From contig NZ_BEWB01000014.1 of assembly GCF_003112555.1 (NCBI RefSeq), positions 248,001 to 312,000 on the forward strand: DNA of 64,000 bases. The letters are read 5' to 3'. Position numbers and translations under genes: made by a program. A model generated the notes under the pieces. The model worked only from the letters and a program-made list of their open reading frames with translations, was not told the DNA's origin and made no database searches. Each line of letters starts with the position of its first letter. Positions within the stretch are counted from its first letter, which is position 1. Shown piece by piece: positions 1 through 7,773 of the stretch. This DNA is from Streptomyces coelicoflavus. Lineage in GTDB: Bacteria > Actinomycetota > Actinomycetes > Streptomycetales > Streptomycetaceae.

Positions 1-1055
1 ACGCCCTCGTGGCCGGCGACGAAGTTCCGCTGCACGTCGTTGAGCAGGTCGACCTGCGCCCTGGCGGCAGCGGCGCGGCCGGGTGCGCCGTACGCGGCCT
101 CGTCGCCCTCGCAGTTCCAGCGGGTGTAGCTGATGTCGTCCAGCGGGATGGAGAAGGCGCGCGTCCCCAGGTCGTACAGGGCCTGGAGCTTGGCCTTCAG
201 CGCCGCGCGGTCGGCGGGGTCGGAGTAGCAGATCGACTCGCCGGGGGAGACGGCGAAGGTGAAGCGCACGTGGTTCGCCGTGGCCCGGTTCACCAGTTCA
301 CCCAGCTCCGCCAGCTTGTCCGCGGGGTAGGGCTCGCGCCACTTGCCCCGGTGGTAGGGGTCGTCCTTCGGGGCGTAGACGTAGGTGTTGGCCTTGACGT
401 CCCCGTAGAAGTCCATCTGGTCGAGGCGCTCCGCGTGTGTCCACGGCTGTCCGTAGAAGCCCTCGATGGTGCCGCGCAGCGGCATCGACGGGTAGTCGCT
501 CGCCCGGACGCCCGCCACCTTCCAGTGGTCGCTGCCCGCCCGGACGAAGAGCTGGCGCAGGGTCTGCACGGCGTAGAACTGGCCGGCGGCGTCCGTGCCG
601 CCGAGGGTGATCCGCTTCGCCCGTTCCGCGCCGGAGACGCGCAGGGCGTAGCCCTCCGCGTGGTCCGGCACCGCCGTGTCGCCGAGTGCCCGGGCGATGT
701 CCGGCCGCGTGGCCGGGCCGAGCCGCACGGTGAGCAGGCCCCCGGATGCCCGGGGGACGTTTCCGGGGGCGACGATGTCCACCCGGTCCGCGCCGTGGGT
801 CTTCAACTCCCGCACGAGACGGGCCCGGGCGGCGGCGTCCGTGTCGCGGTCCGCCACGACGAGTACCCGGTCGGTCACCGGAACGTCGTCACCTGCGCGG
901 CTGAGGGACTGGGGGTTCGGCGAGACCGGTGGGACCGCGGACGCCGCGACGGGATGCGCGTCGTCGGCGGCGGCCGGAAGCGTCTCGATCGCCAAGGTGC
1001 TTGCCAGTGCAAAGGTGACGCCGAGCGTAGTGAGGGTCTTCGTGCGTCTTCCCAT
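1..1055 (-). CDS. Secreted GH84 beta-N-acetylglucosaminidase, 3' part missing at window edge
   Basis: The frame opens at ATG 1055 behind a GGAG ribosome site five bases upstream and stays open to the left edge, so about 351 N-terminal residues are seen. Residues 1 to about 28 form a signal peptide (MGRRTK, hydrophobic stretch, Ala-rich end). A GH20b/GH84 N-terminal domain follows, and the catalytic barrel starts near residue 193 with LRGTIEGFYGQPW, a hallmark of the NagJ / hyaluronidase-type family. The paired catalytic aspartates of GH84 are visible as IPLDDIS (D306, D307). The enzyme should remove terminal GlcNAc from glycans or glycoproteins outside the cell. It is transcribed away from a GH20 gene, with a DasR-type box between them. 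The C-terminal accessory domains lie outside the window. Confidence 0.9.
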   Translation of the reverse strand, partial: MGRRTKTLTTLGVTFALASTLAIETLPAAADDAHPVAASAVPPVSPNPQSLSRAGDDVPVTDRVLVVADRDTDAAARARLVRELKTHGADRVDIVAPGNVPRASGGLLTVRLGPATRPDIARALGDTAVPDHAEGYALRVSGAERAKRITLGGTDAAGQFYAVQTLRQLFVRAGSDHWKVAGVRASDYPSMPLRGTIEGFYGQPWTHAERLDQMDFYGDVKANTYVYAPKDDPYHRGKWREPYPADKLAELGELVNRATANHVRFTFAVSPGESICYSDPADRAALKAKLQALYDLGTRAFSIPLDDISYTRWNCEGDEAAYGAPGRAAAARAQVDLLNDVQRNFVAGHEG

Positions 1056-1065
1056 GAGTTCTCCA

Positions 1066-1084
1066 GGCTTTGTCTGGACCAGCT
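1066..1084. promoter_or_regulatory. Weak second DasR-like half-conserved box
   Basis: On the minus strand this reads GCTGGTCCAGACAAAG, about 11 of 16 matches to the DasR element A(C/G)TGGTCTAGACCA(C/G)T as I remember it. It lies just upstream of the GH84 start and overlaps the expected 5' leader. It is much poorer than the box at 1141-1156 and may be chance. Confidence 0.3.
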
Positions 1085-1140
1085 GATCAGCCTTTCACCC
1101 AGGGATGATGCGACACGGTCGGCACGAGACGTAAGACGTA

Positions 1141-1156
1141 TGGGGTCTAGACCTCT
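1141..1156. promoter_or_regulatory. DasR-responsive element (dre) between GH84 and GH20 genes
   Basis: TGGGGTCTAGACCTCT contains the full palindromic core GGTCTAGACC (1144-1153) and matches 13 of 16 positions of the dre consensus recalled for DasR, the GntR-family GlcNAc regulator of streptomycetes. It sits 86 bases before the GH84 start and 97 bases before the GH20 start, where it could control both. Both flanking products act on N-acetylglucosamine-type sugars, which is the DasR theme, so context supports the match. Confidence 0.75.
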
Positions 1157-1252
1157 TGGGTCCTCGGCTTTACTCTGGCCAACATCGTTCCCCGGGTGCC
1201 GATTTGGCATGCCCGGATCATGCAGTGGGCTGAGGCTCATGGAGGGGTGGCC

Positions 1253-3283
1253 ATGAAAGTCCGACGACGACGCGGTGTCGCGGGAGCGGTCTGCGCGGTG
1301 ACGGCCCTCGCGGTCGCGCTGCTCCCGGCCACGACCGCCGCCGGAGTACCGGAACCGGCCACGACCGCCGCCGGAGTGCCGGAACCGGCCACGACCGCCG
1401 GAGTACCGGAACCGGGCGCGGCCATGACCGGGGTGACGGCCGAGGTCCCGCAGGTGCTCCCCACGCCGCGCGAATGGCGGGCCGAGCCGGGGCGGTTCGG
1501 GCTCGCGCCGGGCGCCAGGATCGTGCTCGGCCACGCCGACGCCACGACCGCCGCCGACGCGCGCAGGTTCGCGGGAGAGCTGCGCGAGGTCACCGGGCGC
1601 AACCTCGCGGTGGTGACGGCTCGGACCGGCAGACCGGGCGACATCGTGCTGCGCCAGGACGCCACCGCCGAGGGGGATTTGGGCGACGAGGGCTACCGGC
1701 TGCGCTCCGGCGACCGGCTGACCGTCACCGGCGCCACCTCCACCGGCGTCTTCTACGGCACCCGCACCGTCCTCCAGCTCCTGCGCGCCGACGGCACCGC
1801 TCCCGCCGGCGCGACCCGCGACGTGCCGGAGTACCGCGAGCGCGGCGTCGGCGTCTGCGCCTGCTACATCCACATCTCCCTGGACTGGTTCGAGCGGCTC
1901 ATGCGCGACATGGCGCACCACAAGCTCAACCAGCTCTGGATCGAGGCCAAGGTCAAGAGCGACGTCGACCCGGAGTCCGCGTTCTGGGGCTACTACACCA
2001 AGGACGAGGTCCGCCGCCTGGTCGCGATGGCCGAACGCCACCACATCGAGCTGATCCCCGAGATCAACTCGCCCGGCCACATGGACCCGTACCTGGAGAA
2101 CCACCCCGAGCTGCAACTGAGGGACAAGAACGGCAAGGCCTCCCCGTCACGGCTCGACATCACCCGGCCGGAGGCGTTCACGTACTACACCTCACTCGTG
2201 GACGAGGCGCTCGAGGCCTGGGACACCAAGGCCTGGCACATGGGCGCCGACGAGTACATGATCGGCTCCGCCTACCCCGACTTCCCGCAGCTCCAGGACT
2301 ACGCCACCGAGAAGTTCGGCGCCGGGGCCACCCCGGACGACGCGTTCGCCGACTTCGTGAACCGGGTGGGCGAGCACGTCCGCGCGGACGGCCGCACGCT
2401 CCGCGTCTGGAACGACGGGCTGCTGGGCCGCAACGCGGTCGTCCCGCTCGACCGGGACATCGCCGTCGAGCACTGGCTGGGCGGCGGCAGCACGCAGAAG
2501 CCGTCCGCCCTCCTCGCCGAGGGCCGCCCGGTGATGAACTCCGCGTACGCCCTCTACCTCGTGCGCGGCGGCTTCACCATGAACACGCGGCAGCTGTACG
2601 ACTCCGGCTGGACGCCGCTGCGTTTCGAGGGCGAGACACTCACCACCCGGCCCGCCAACCTCACCGGGGCCAAGATCTCCCTGTGGCCGGACAACGGTGC
2701 CGCCGAGACGGAGAACGAGGTGGAGGCCAAGGCGTTCATGCCCCTGCGGTTCATCGCACAGGCCACCTGGGGCGGACCGCGCCCCAGCACCTCCTACGAA
2801 GGGTTCGAGCGCCTGGCACGGAGCATCGGACACGCCCCCAGCCGGTCGGACACCGACCGCACACCCCTGCCCGACGGCACCTACTCCCTGGTCGCCGGCG
2901 ACCGGCACCTGGGACCCACGGCCGACGCGCCCGGCGCCACGGTCGCCTTCACGTCCGGTGACACCTCGGCCTGGGAGACCACCGCCACCCCCGACGGCTA
3001 CTACACGCTCCGTTCGGCACGGACGGGTCTGTGCCTGGATGCCAACCGCGGCAAGCGCTACCTGGGCGCCCCGCTGGAGCCCGGCGCGGTGCTCACCCAG
3101 GAGACGTGCGACGCGGACAAGCGCACCCAGCGCTGGCAACTGACGCCGCGCGGGGGCGCGCTGACGCTCACGAACGCGGTCTCCCAGTTGGTGCTCGCGG
3201 CGGACGGGGCCGACGGCACGGCCGTGCAGGCGGCCCCGGACACCACCGCGCCGACCCGGGTACGGGTGGTCCCGCGCGACTGA
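1253..3283 (+). CDS. Secreted GH20 beta-N-acetylhexosaminidase with C-terminal ricin-type lectin domain
   Basis: I chose ATG 1253 because GGAGGGG lies directly upstream and the protein then begins MKVRRRRG, a proper signal peptide (about residues 1-29). A repeat linker (residues 26-54, see 1328-1414) precedes an N-terminal GH20b domain (QVLPTPREWR). The barrel shows PEINSPGHMD and the GH20 catalytic pair in WHMGADEYM (D333, E334), which works by substrate-assisted catalysis through the N-acetyl group. From about residue 545 a beta-trefoil lectin follows with a QRWQL motif. The length is 676 residues. The GADEYM signature also occurs in lacto-N-biosidase-type GH20 enzymes, so a disaccharide-releasing specificity is possible. 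Likely DasR-controlled. Confidence 0.9.
   Translation: MKVRRRRGVAGAVCAVTALAVALLPATTAAGVPEPATTAAGVPEPATTAGVPEPGAAMTGVTAEVPQVLPTPREWRAEPGRFGLAPGARIVLGHADATTAADARRFAGELREVTGRNLAVVTARTGRPGDIVLRQDATAEGDLGDEGYRLRSGDRLTVTGATSTGVFYGTRTVLQLLRADGTAPAGATRDVPEYRERGVGVCACYIHISLDWFERLMRDMAHHKLNQLWIEAKVKSDVDPESAFWGYYTKDEVRRLVAMAERHHIELIPEINSPGHMDPYLENHPELQLRDKNGKASPSRLDITRPEAFTYYTSLVDEALEAWDTKAWHMGADEYMIGSAYPDFPQLQDYATEKFGAGATPDDAFADFVNRVGEHVRADGRTLRVWNDGLLGRNAVVPLDRDIAVEHWLGGGSTQKPSALLAEGRPVMNSAYALYLVRGGFTMNTRQLYDSGWTPLRFEGETLTTRPANLTGAKISLWPDNGAAETENEVEAKAFMPLRFIAQATWGGPRPSTSYEGFERLARSIGHAPSRSDTDRTPLPDGTYSLVAGDRHLGPTADAPGATVAFTSGDTSAWETTATPDGYYTLRSARTGLCLDANRGKRYLGAPLEPGAVLTQETCDADKRTQRWQLTPRGGALTLTNAVSQLVLAADGADGTAVQAAPDTTAPTRVRVVPRD
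1328..1414 (+). repeat. Three in-frame tandem repeats (30, 30, 27 bp) coding a 10-residue linker unit
   Basis: Units at 1328-1357, 1358-1387 and 1388-1414 encode ATTAAGVPEP, ATTAAGVPEP and ATTAGVPEP, right after the signal peptide of the GH20 enzyme. The first two differ by one base and the third lacks one codon. This looks like recent slippage or unequal exchange producing a flexible spacer. Confidence 0.9.
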
Positions 3284-3325
3284 CCCGGCCGCTGCCGCCG
3301 CTGGGCACCGTCAGCGCGGGGCGCG

Positions 3326-4282
3326 TCAGGTGCCGTGGCCGTCGTCGTCCGGCGGTGCCGTGGCCCAGGAGGGGAGCCAGGTGTCCTCGGGCAGCGGGGC
3401 CAGGCTCGCGAAGTGGCCGACGACGGCCCGGAGCCCCGGGTGCGGGTTCTCCCGGGGGAGGAGCAGCGAGAGCGGGTAGGCGAGTGTCGGACCCGCGATC
3501 GGGATGCGGCGCAGGTCGTGGCCCGGCGGCCAGATGTACCGGTCGCGCGAGCCCACGAGGGTGGCCACGTCGTCCGAGTCGGCGAGGATGTCGAGGAGCA
3601 CCTCGTTGCCGAAGTTCGGGCCCGCGGCGTCCACGCGCAGGTCGAAGGCGGTGGCGAGCTGATCGTAGAAGTCCGCCCATTCGCTGCCCGGCGCGATACC
3701 GGGCACCCAGATCCGGTGCCCGCGCAGCCGGGCCGGCGTCACGGTGCGGGCCGGGGCGAGCGGATGCCGCGGGCCGACGACGAGTTCCAGCGGGGAGTGG
3801 AACGCGTGGATCATCCGCACCTCGGGCGGCAGCGCGGCCGGGTCGGTGACCGAACGGAAGGAGGCGTCGACGTCGCCCGCCTGCACGGCGGCCACCGCCA
3901 GCCGCGGGTCGTCGACCCTGAGCGTCACCACGTCGAGCTCGGTTCCGGGATGTGAGCGCCAGTAGTCGTGCAGGATGACGGCCTGCGCGCTCCGCAGACC
4001 GAGAACGTCGATCCGCAGCGCCCGCGAACCCCGCCGGATCGCGGCGACGGCGCGATCGACGTCCGCGACGATGTTCCGCGCGTGCGGCAGGAAGGCCTGT
4101 CCGTCGAGGGTCGGCTCGACCCCTCGGGCAGTACGGCTGAACAACCGGACGTCGAGTGCGCGCTCGAGGGCCGCGATCCGCTTCGAGACCGCCTGCTGCG
4201 TCACGCCGAGCTCGTCGGCCGCGTGCCGCAGCTGTCCCAGCTCCGCCGCGCGGACGAACGACCGCACCGCCTCGGTATCCAT
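3326..4282 (-). CDS. LysR-family transcriptional regulator
   Basis: The 318-residue protein begins MDTEAVRSFVRAAELGQ, the usual LysR start, with the winged helix-turn-helix in residues 1-60 (HAADELGVTQQAVSKRIAALE). The rest is a substrate-binding-like effector domain. An upstream ATG at 4294 would add four residues; I prefer 4282 because family members start with this helix. The gene is divergent from the secreted phosphoesterase-fold gene at 4410, a normal LysR arrangement, so that gene is a candidate target. The effector is not visible from sequence. Confidence 0.88.
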   Translation of the reverse strand: MDTEAVRSFVRAAELGQLRHAADELGVTQQAVSKRIAALERALDVRLFSRTARGVEPTLDGQAFLPHARNIVADVDRAVAAIRRGSRALRIDVLGLRSAQAVILHDYWRSHPGTELDVVTLRVDDPRLAVAAVQAGDVDASFRSVTDPAALPPEVRMIHAFHSPLELVVGPRHPLAPARTVTPARLRGHRIWVPGIAPGSEWADFYDQLATAFDLRVDAAGPNFGNEVLLDILADSDDVATLVGSRDRYIWPPGHDLRRIPIAGPTLAYPLSLLLPRENPHPGLRAVVGHFASLAPLPEDTWLPSWATAPPDDDGHGT

Positions 4283-4409
4283 GGGGGCGAGCATAGGCGC
4301 GCCCCACGGGCGCGGGGCCGCACCGCGGCGCCGGGGCCCGTCCCGCCGTGCCATAACCTCGTGCGTGGAAACGTCGGTTGCCATGTGTGTCCACACCGAG
4401 GAGGCGGCG

Positions 4410-5249
4410 GTGCTCAACAGGGGCGGCTCGCGATTGCTCGTCTGCGCCGTGGCGCTGGCCTGCCTGGCGCTGGTGGGCCCCAGCGCCCCGGGCGGCGCGC
4501 TGTCCGGCGCGCCACTGCCCGTGAAGGCGGTCAAGGACGTCGTACCCAACCGGGTCATGACGTGGAACCTGTGCAACCCCTGCGACGCGAGCAACCTCGA
4601 CCGGGCCGCGGAGATAGCCAGGCACGCGCCCCAGGTCGTTGGCATGCAGGAGGCGTGCGCACGTGACGTCGACAGGATCCGGGACTACCTGGAGGTCTTC
4701 CACGGGCTGGTCTACCACGTCGAGTACGGGACGGTCCTGGAGAACTGGAGCCGCTGCGGGGGAGCACCGTGGAACCCGGGCGGCTTCGGCCAGGCCATCC
4801 TCTCGGCGGCACCGATGACCGACCGGGTCAACGTCGAGTACCCCGAGGGCGGATCCGAGGACCGCGGCTACCTCGCCGTCACCACCGAGGTGGGCGGCCG
4901 GTCCGTCCGGGTCTTCAACACGCACCTGGCCCAGCGGCGTCAGGAGGAGTTCCGCGAGGGCCAGGTCCGCGTCCTCGCCGGGGAAGTCGCCCGGCACGAC
5001 CGCGCCGTGGTCCTCGGCGACTTCAACGCCGTGCCCGACGCCCCCGAACTCGACCCCCTGTGGGCACTGGCCATGGACACCGACCCGCAGTGCCGTCCCG
5101 CACCCGTCGGCGCCTGCGACACGACCACGGACTGGCGCAGCAAGTTCGACTACGTCTTCCTGCGCGGCATCGCCCCGGTCGACCACCGGGTGGCCGCCAC
5201 CACGCACTCGGACCACGACATGCTGTACACCGACCTGGACGTGACCTGA
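4410..5249 (+). CDS. Secreted endonuclease/exonuclease/phosphatase-fold protein
   Basis: GTG 4410 is chosen because GAGGAGG (4398-4404) is spaced five bases away; an ATG at 4383 lacks such a site. The 279-residue product has a signal peptide (Arg-rich start, then LLVCAVALACLALV) and the DNase I-like motifs in order: MTWNLCN, MQEAC, FNTHLA, GDFNA and SDHD. These carry the metal-binding Asp, Glu, Asn and His of this superfamily. It is an exported metal-dependent phosphodiesterase, perhaps an extracellular nuclease or sphingomyelinase/inositol phosphatase type; the substrate cannot be read. Four cysteines suggest disulfides. Confidence 0.85.
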   Translation: MLNRGGSRLLVCAVALACLALVGPSAPGGALSGAPLPVKAVKDVVPNRVMTWNLCNPCDASNLDRAAEIARHAPQVVGMQEACARDVDRIRDYLEVFHGLVYHVEYGTVLENWSRCGGAPWNPGGFGQAILSAAPMTDRVNVEYPEGGSEDRGYLAVTTEVGGRSVRVFNTHLAQRRQEEFREGQVRVLAGEVARHDRAVVLGDFNAVPDAPELDPLWALAMDTDPQCRPAPVGACDTTTDWRSKFDYVFLRGIAPVDHRVAATTHSDHDMLYTDLDVT

Positions 5250-5298
5250 GGCCCGGAACCGCATAATCGGTTGCCGGCCGGCCCCGGCCGCGGGTGCA

Positions 5299-6417
5299 AT
5301 GTCCGGCATGGTCACCGAGGCGCGCCCGCCGGGGCGGGACGACACCGACACGCACGTCCGGATCGGCGCCCTCGTGCCGCTTTCCCGCCCCGGCTGGAGC
5401 GAGGCGGGCCGGCACCTGCTCGCCGGAATGGAACTGGCCGTGCGCGAGGTCAACGACGCCGGCGGCATCGCGGGCCGAGCCCTCGAGCTGGTCGTCCGGG
5501 ACACGGCGGCCGATCCGGACAGGGCGGCGGCGGCCGTGGACGAACTGGCCCGGCTGGGTGCGGCCGCCCTGGCGGGGGAGTACCACAGCGTCGTCGCCCG
5601 CGCCGTCGCGTCCAGGGCCGACGCCCTCGGTCTGCCGTTCCTGTGCTCGTCGGCCGTGCTCGACGCCCTCACCGAGCAGCGGGCGCGGTGGATCGCACGC
5701 CTCCCGCCGGCACAGTCCCACGGCTGGCGGATCTACGCGGACTTCCTCCTCGCCGCGGGCCACCGCCGTGTCGCCGTAGCGGCCCAGCCGAGTCTCTACT
5801 GGGCGTCCGGTGCCCGCATCCTGCGGGACCGCCTCGCTGAGCGAGGCGGCACCCTCGTCGATCTCGGCCTCGGCGAGCCGGCCCCCGCGTCCGTGTGCGA
5901 CGCGCTCGTCGAGCAGGACGCGAGCGCCCTGCTGCTCCTGGTGGGTCACCCCGAGCCGGCCGTGTCGATCGTCAGGTCCGTCCGCCGCGACCCGCGCCTG
6001 GCCGGGATCCTGATCGGTGCTCCGGCCGGCCAGCCGGAGTTCACCGAGTGGGCGACGTCGCTGGGCGCGGACGGCGCCGCCGTCCCGTTCCTGCGCTACC
6101 TGCCCGAGCGCCTCGGCCCACTCGGTGCGCGCGTGCGGACGGCCCTGAGGGAGCGGCTGGCCGAAGCGCCCTCCTTCGTCGCCTTCGAGGGCTACGACAC
6201 GGTGACGGTCCTCGCCGACGTGCTGCGCGCGCACGGCGTCGACCGGGCGCCGGCCGCCGAGACCTGGGCCCGTGTCTCGGTCGAAGGCACCCGGGGGCGG
6301 ATCCGGTTCTCCCGCGCGCCCGGCACCGGCGTGTGGCAATGGTCCGGTGCGCCGGTCCAGATCGTCGACCGGGACCCCGCGGACGCCGCTCGCTTCCGCG
6401 TCCTGCGCACCGGCTGA
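5299..6417 (+). CDS. Leucine-binding-type periplasmic-binding-fold protein without an export signal
   Basis: The 372 residues match the type 1 branched-chain amino acid receptor fold: VRIGALVPLSRPGWSEAG at the start, AVREVNDAGGIAGR and VAFEGYDTVTVLADVL. Such proteins normally have a lipoprotein signal and sit with LivHMGF transporter genes. Here the N-terminus (MSGMVTEARPPGRDD) is charged, has no hydrophobic segment and no lipobox, and no permease or ATPase gene is near. It may be a cytoplasmic ligand sensor like AmiC, or an orphan. A CATAAT hexamer at 5262-5267 could be its -10 region. No strong ribosome site is seen. Confidence 0.75.
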   Translation: MSGMVTEARPPGRDDTDTHVRIGALVPLSRPGWSEAGRHLLAGMELAVREVNDAGGIAGRALELVVRDTAADPDRAAAAVDELARLGAAALAGEYHSVVARAVASRADALGLPFLCSSAVLDALTEQRARWIARLPPAQSHGWRIYADFLLAAGHRRVAVAAQPSLYWASGARILRDRLAERGGTLVDLGLGEPAPASVCDALVEQDASALLLLVGHPEPAVSIVRSVRRDPRLAGILIGAPAGQPEFTEWATSLGADGAAVPFLRYLPERLGPLGARVRTALRERLAEAPSFVAFEGYDTVTVLADVLRAHGVDRAPAAETWARVSVEGTRGRIRFSRAPGTGVWQWSGAPVQIVDRDPADAARFRVLRTG

Positions 6418-6559
6418 CGCGCCGGCGCCCCTGGCCGACGGTCCCACCGGCCGGCGGCACCCCGGGAGAAGCGGTCGGGGTCCGCATGCGCGCTCCCGCC
6501 CCGGGTAGGACCCTGGTGCGGGGGTGGTGCAAGCGCCCGAAGAGCGAGGAGTGGCGGAC

Positions 6560-6934
6560 GTGATTCGAAAGCTGCAGGCGGTCGCGCTGGACTGCGCCGA
6601 CCCGGCCCGGCTCGCCGAGTTCTACGCGGAACTGCTCGGCGGGCGGGTGGTCGCGGACCCGGACGAACCGGAGTGGGTCGAGGTGCACGGTTTCGAGGGG
6701 ACACCGCTGGCCTGCCAGCGGGTGGACGGCTACCGGCCGCCCGAATGGCCCGGCCAGGACCGCCCCCAGCAACTGCACCTGGACTTCGACGTCGACGACC
6801 TCGAAGGCGAGGAGAAGCGGGCACTCGCACTCGGCGCGACCGTGCTGGAACGGACGGACCAACTCCGCCCGGAAGCCAACTGGAGGGTCTACGCCGACCC
6901 GGCCGGACACCCGTTCTGCCTCTGCGCGCACTGA
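6560..6934 (+). CDS. VOC-family (glyoxalase/bleomycin-resistance-like) protein
   Basis: GTG 6560 is preceded by GAGGAG at 6546-6551 with eight bases spacing and gives a 124-residue product beginning with the usual first strand (IRKLQAVALDCADPARLAEFYAELLGG). The two beta-alpha-beta-beta-beta modules are complete and end ADPAGHPFCLC. Members bind small molecules or metal and act as dioxygenases, isomerases, or drug-binding proteins; which applies is unclear. It is a single gene with a hairpin terminator downstream. Confidence 0.85.
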   Translation: MIRKLQAVALDCADPARLAEFYAELLGGRVVADPDEPEWVEVHGFEGTPLACQRVDGYRPPEWPGQDRPQQLHLDFDVDDLEGEEKRALALGATVLERTDQLRPEANWRVYADPAGHPFCLCAH

Positions 6935-6939
6935 ACCCG

Positions 6940-6963
6940 CCGGCCGGCGCCGTCGCCGGCCGG
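6940..6963. terminator. Bidirectional hairpin between convergent genes
   Basis: CCGGCCGGCG and CGCCGGCCGG are perfect 10-base arms around the loop CCGT, placed between the stops of the VOC gene (+) and the alpha/beta hydrolase (-). There is no U-tract, as is common in this GC range. Confidence 0.65.
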
Positions 6964-6973
6964 ACGGCACCCG

Positions 6974-7660
6974 TCAGGCCGCCTCCGCCGCCGTGGCCAG
7001 GATGCGGGCCAGCTCGGCAGGCTTGGTGATCATCGGCCAGTGGCCCGAGTCGATGTCCTCGAAGTCGACACGCCTCGCCCGGGCGAGTTCCGGAACGTCG
7101 CCCGCGTCGATCCACTTGCGCGCCTGCGCGGGCGTGAACTCCGGGCACACCAGCGCGACCGGCACGTCGAACCGGCGCTCGTCGCCCAGCCGCACCACGC
7201 CGCGGGCCACGGCTTCGGGCACCGGGACCGCGGCCGCCGCCAGTGCACGCCTCGCCTCCTCGTCGAGGTCGGCGGCGTCCGGCCCCTGGAAGGGCTCCCA
7301 GCCCGGGAACGGCATGGCACCGTCCGTGATCTCGAAGAAGTCCGCGTACGGCTGCCCGTCGGAGGTCGGGGCACCGCCGACGAGCGCGACCTTCGCCAGT
7401 CGCTCCGGTCGCCGGTCGGCGGCCAGCCAGGCCAGTGAGCAGGCCGCGGAATGCCCCACCACCATGGGCCTGCCGGGCGCCGCGTCCACCGCGGCCAGCA
7501 CCGTTGCCACCTGATCGTCGAGCGTCGCGGTCGCCGCGCCGTCCCCCTGCCCCGGGAGGGTGAGCGGCACGGGCCGATGCCCGAGCGACTCCAGCGTGGA
7601 CGCGACACGGTCCCACACGGTTCCGTTCAGCCACAGGCCGCCGATGAGCAGAATGTCCAT
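6974..7660 (-). CDS. Alpha/beta-fold hydrolase
   Basis: The 228-residue protein has an alpha/beta-hydrolase core: LLIGGLWLNGTVWDRV at the oxyanion strand, nucleophile Ser71 in VVGHSAACS, and a late His in DSGHWPM. No signal peptide is present, so it acts in the cytoplasm, probably as an esterase or lactonase of the MhpC/EstX type. It is divergent from the WYL regulator at 7774, with an inverted repeat between them, so it is the likely target of that regulator. Confidence 0.85.
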   Translation of the reverse strand: MDILLIGGLWLNGTVWDRVASTLESLGHRPVPLTLPGQGDGAATATLDDQVATVLAAVDAAPGRPMVVGHSAACSLAWLAADRRPERLAKVALVGGAPTSDGQPYADFFEITDGAMPFPGWEPFQGPDAADLDEEARRALAAAAVPVPEAVARGVVRLGDERRFDVPVALVCPEFTPAQARKWIDAGDVPELARARRVDFEDIDSGHWPMITKPAELARILATAAEAA

Positions 7661-7698
7661 GAGCGTTTCCCTTTCTCCGTTCGCCCCACCGTAGGAGG

Positions 7699-7725
7699 AG
7701 ATCCGGACGATCTGCTGCCGGATCT
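7699..7725. promoter_or_regulatory. Inverted-repeat operator in the divergent hydrolase/WYL promoter
   Basis: AGATCCGG (7699-7706) and CCGGATCT (7718-7725) are perfect inverted 8-mers separated by 11 bases. The location between the start codons of a divergent regulator and enzyme pair makes this the best operator candidate for the regulator encoded at 7774. Confidence 0.6.
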
Positions 7726-7773
7726 TCTTCCGGGTCCCTCATCCGTCTCCGGGGCGCGCACTAGCCTGGCCCC

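Noticed and set aside
9..1256. 415-codon plus-strand frame at the left edge
   Set aside because: Mirror frame of the GH84 gene on the minus strand, which has a signal peptide, ribosome site and catalytic Asp pair.
3168..5672. 834-codon minus-strand frame
   Set aside because: It runs antisense through the phosphoesterase-fold gene and out of frame through the LysR gene, and shows no family motif.
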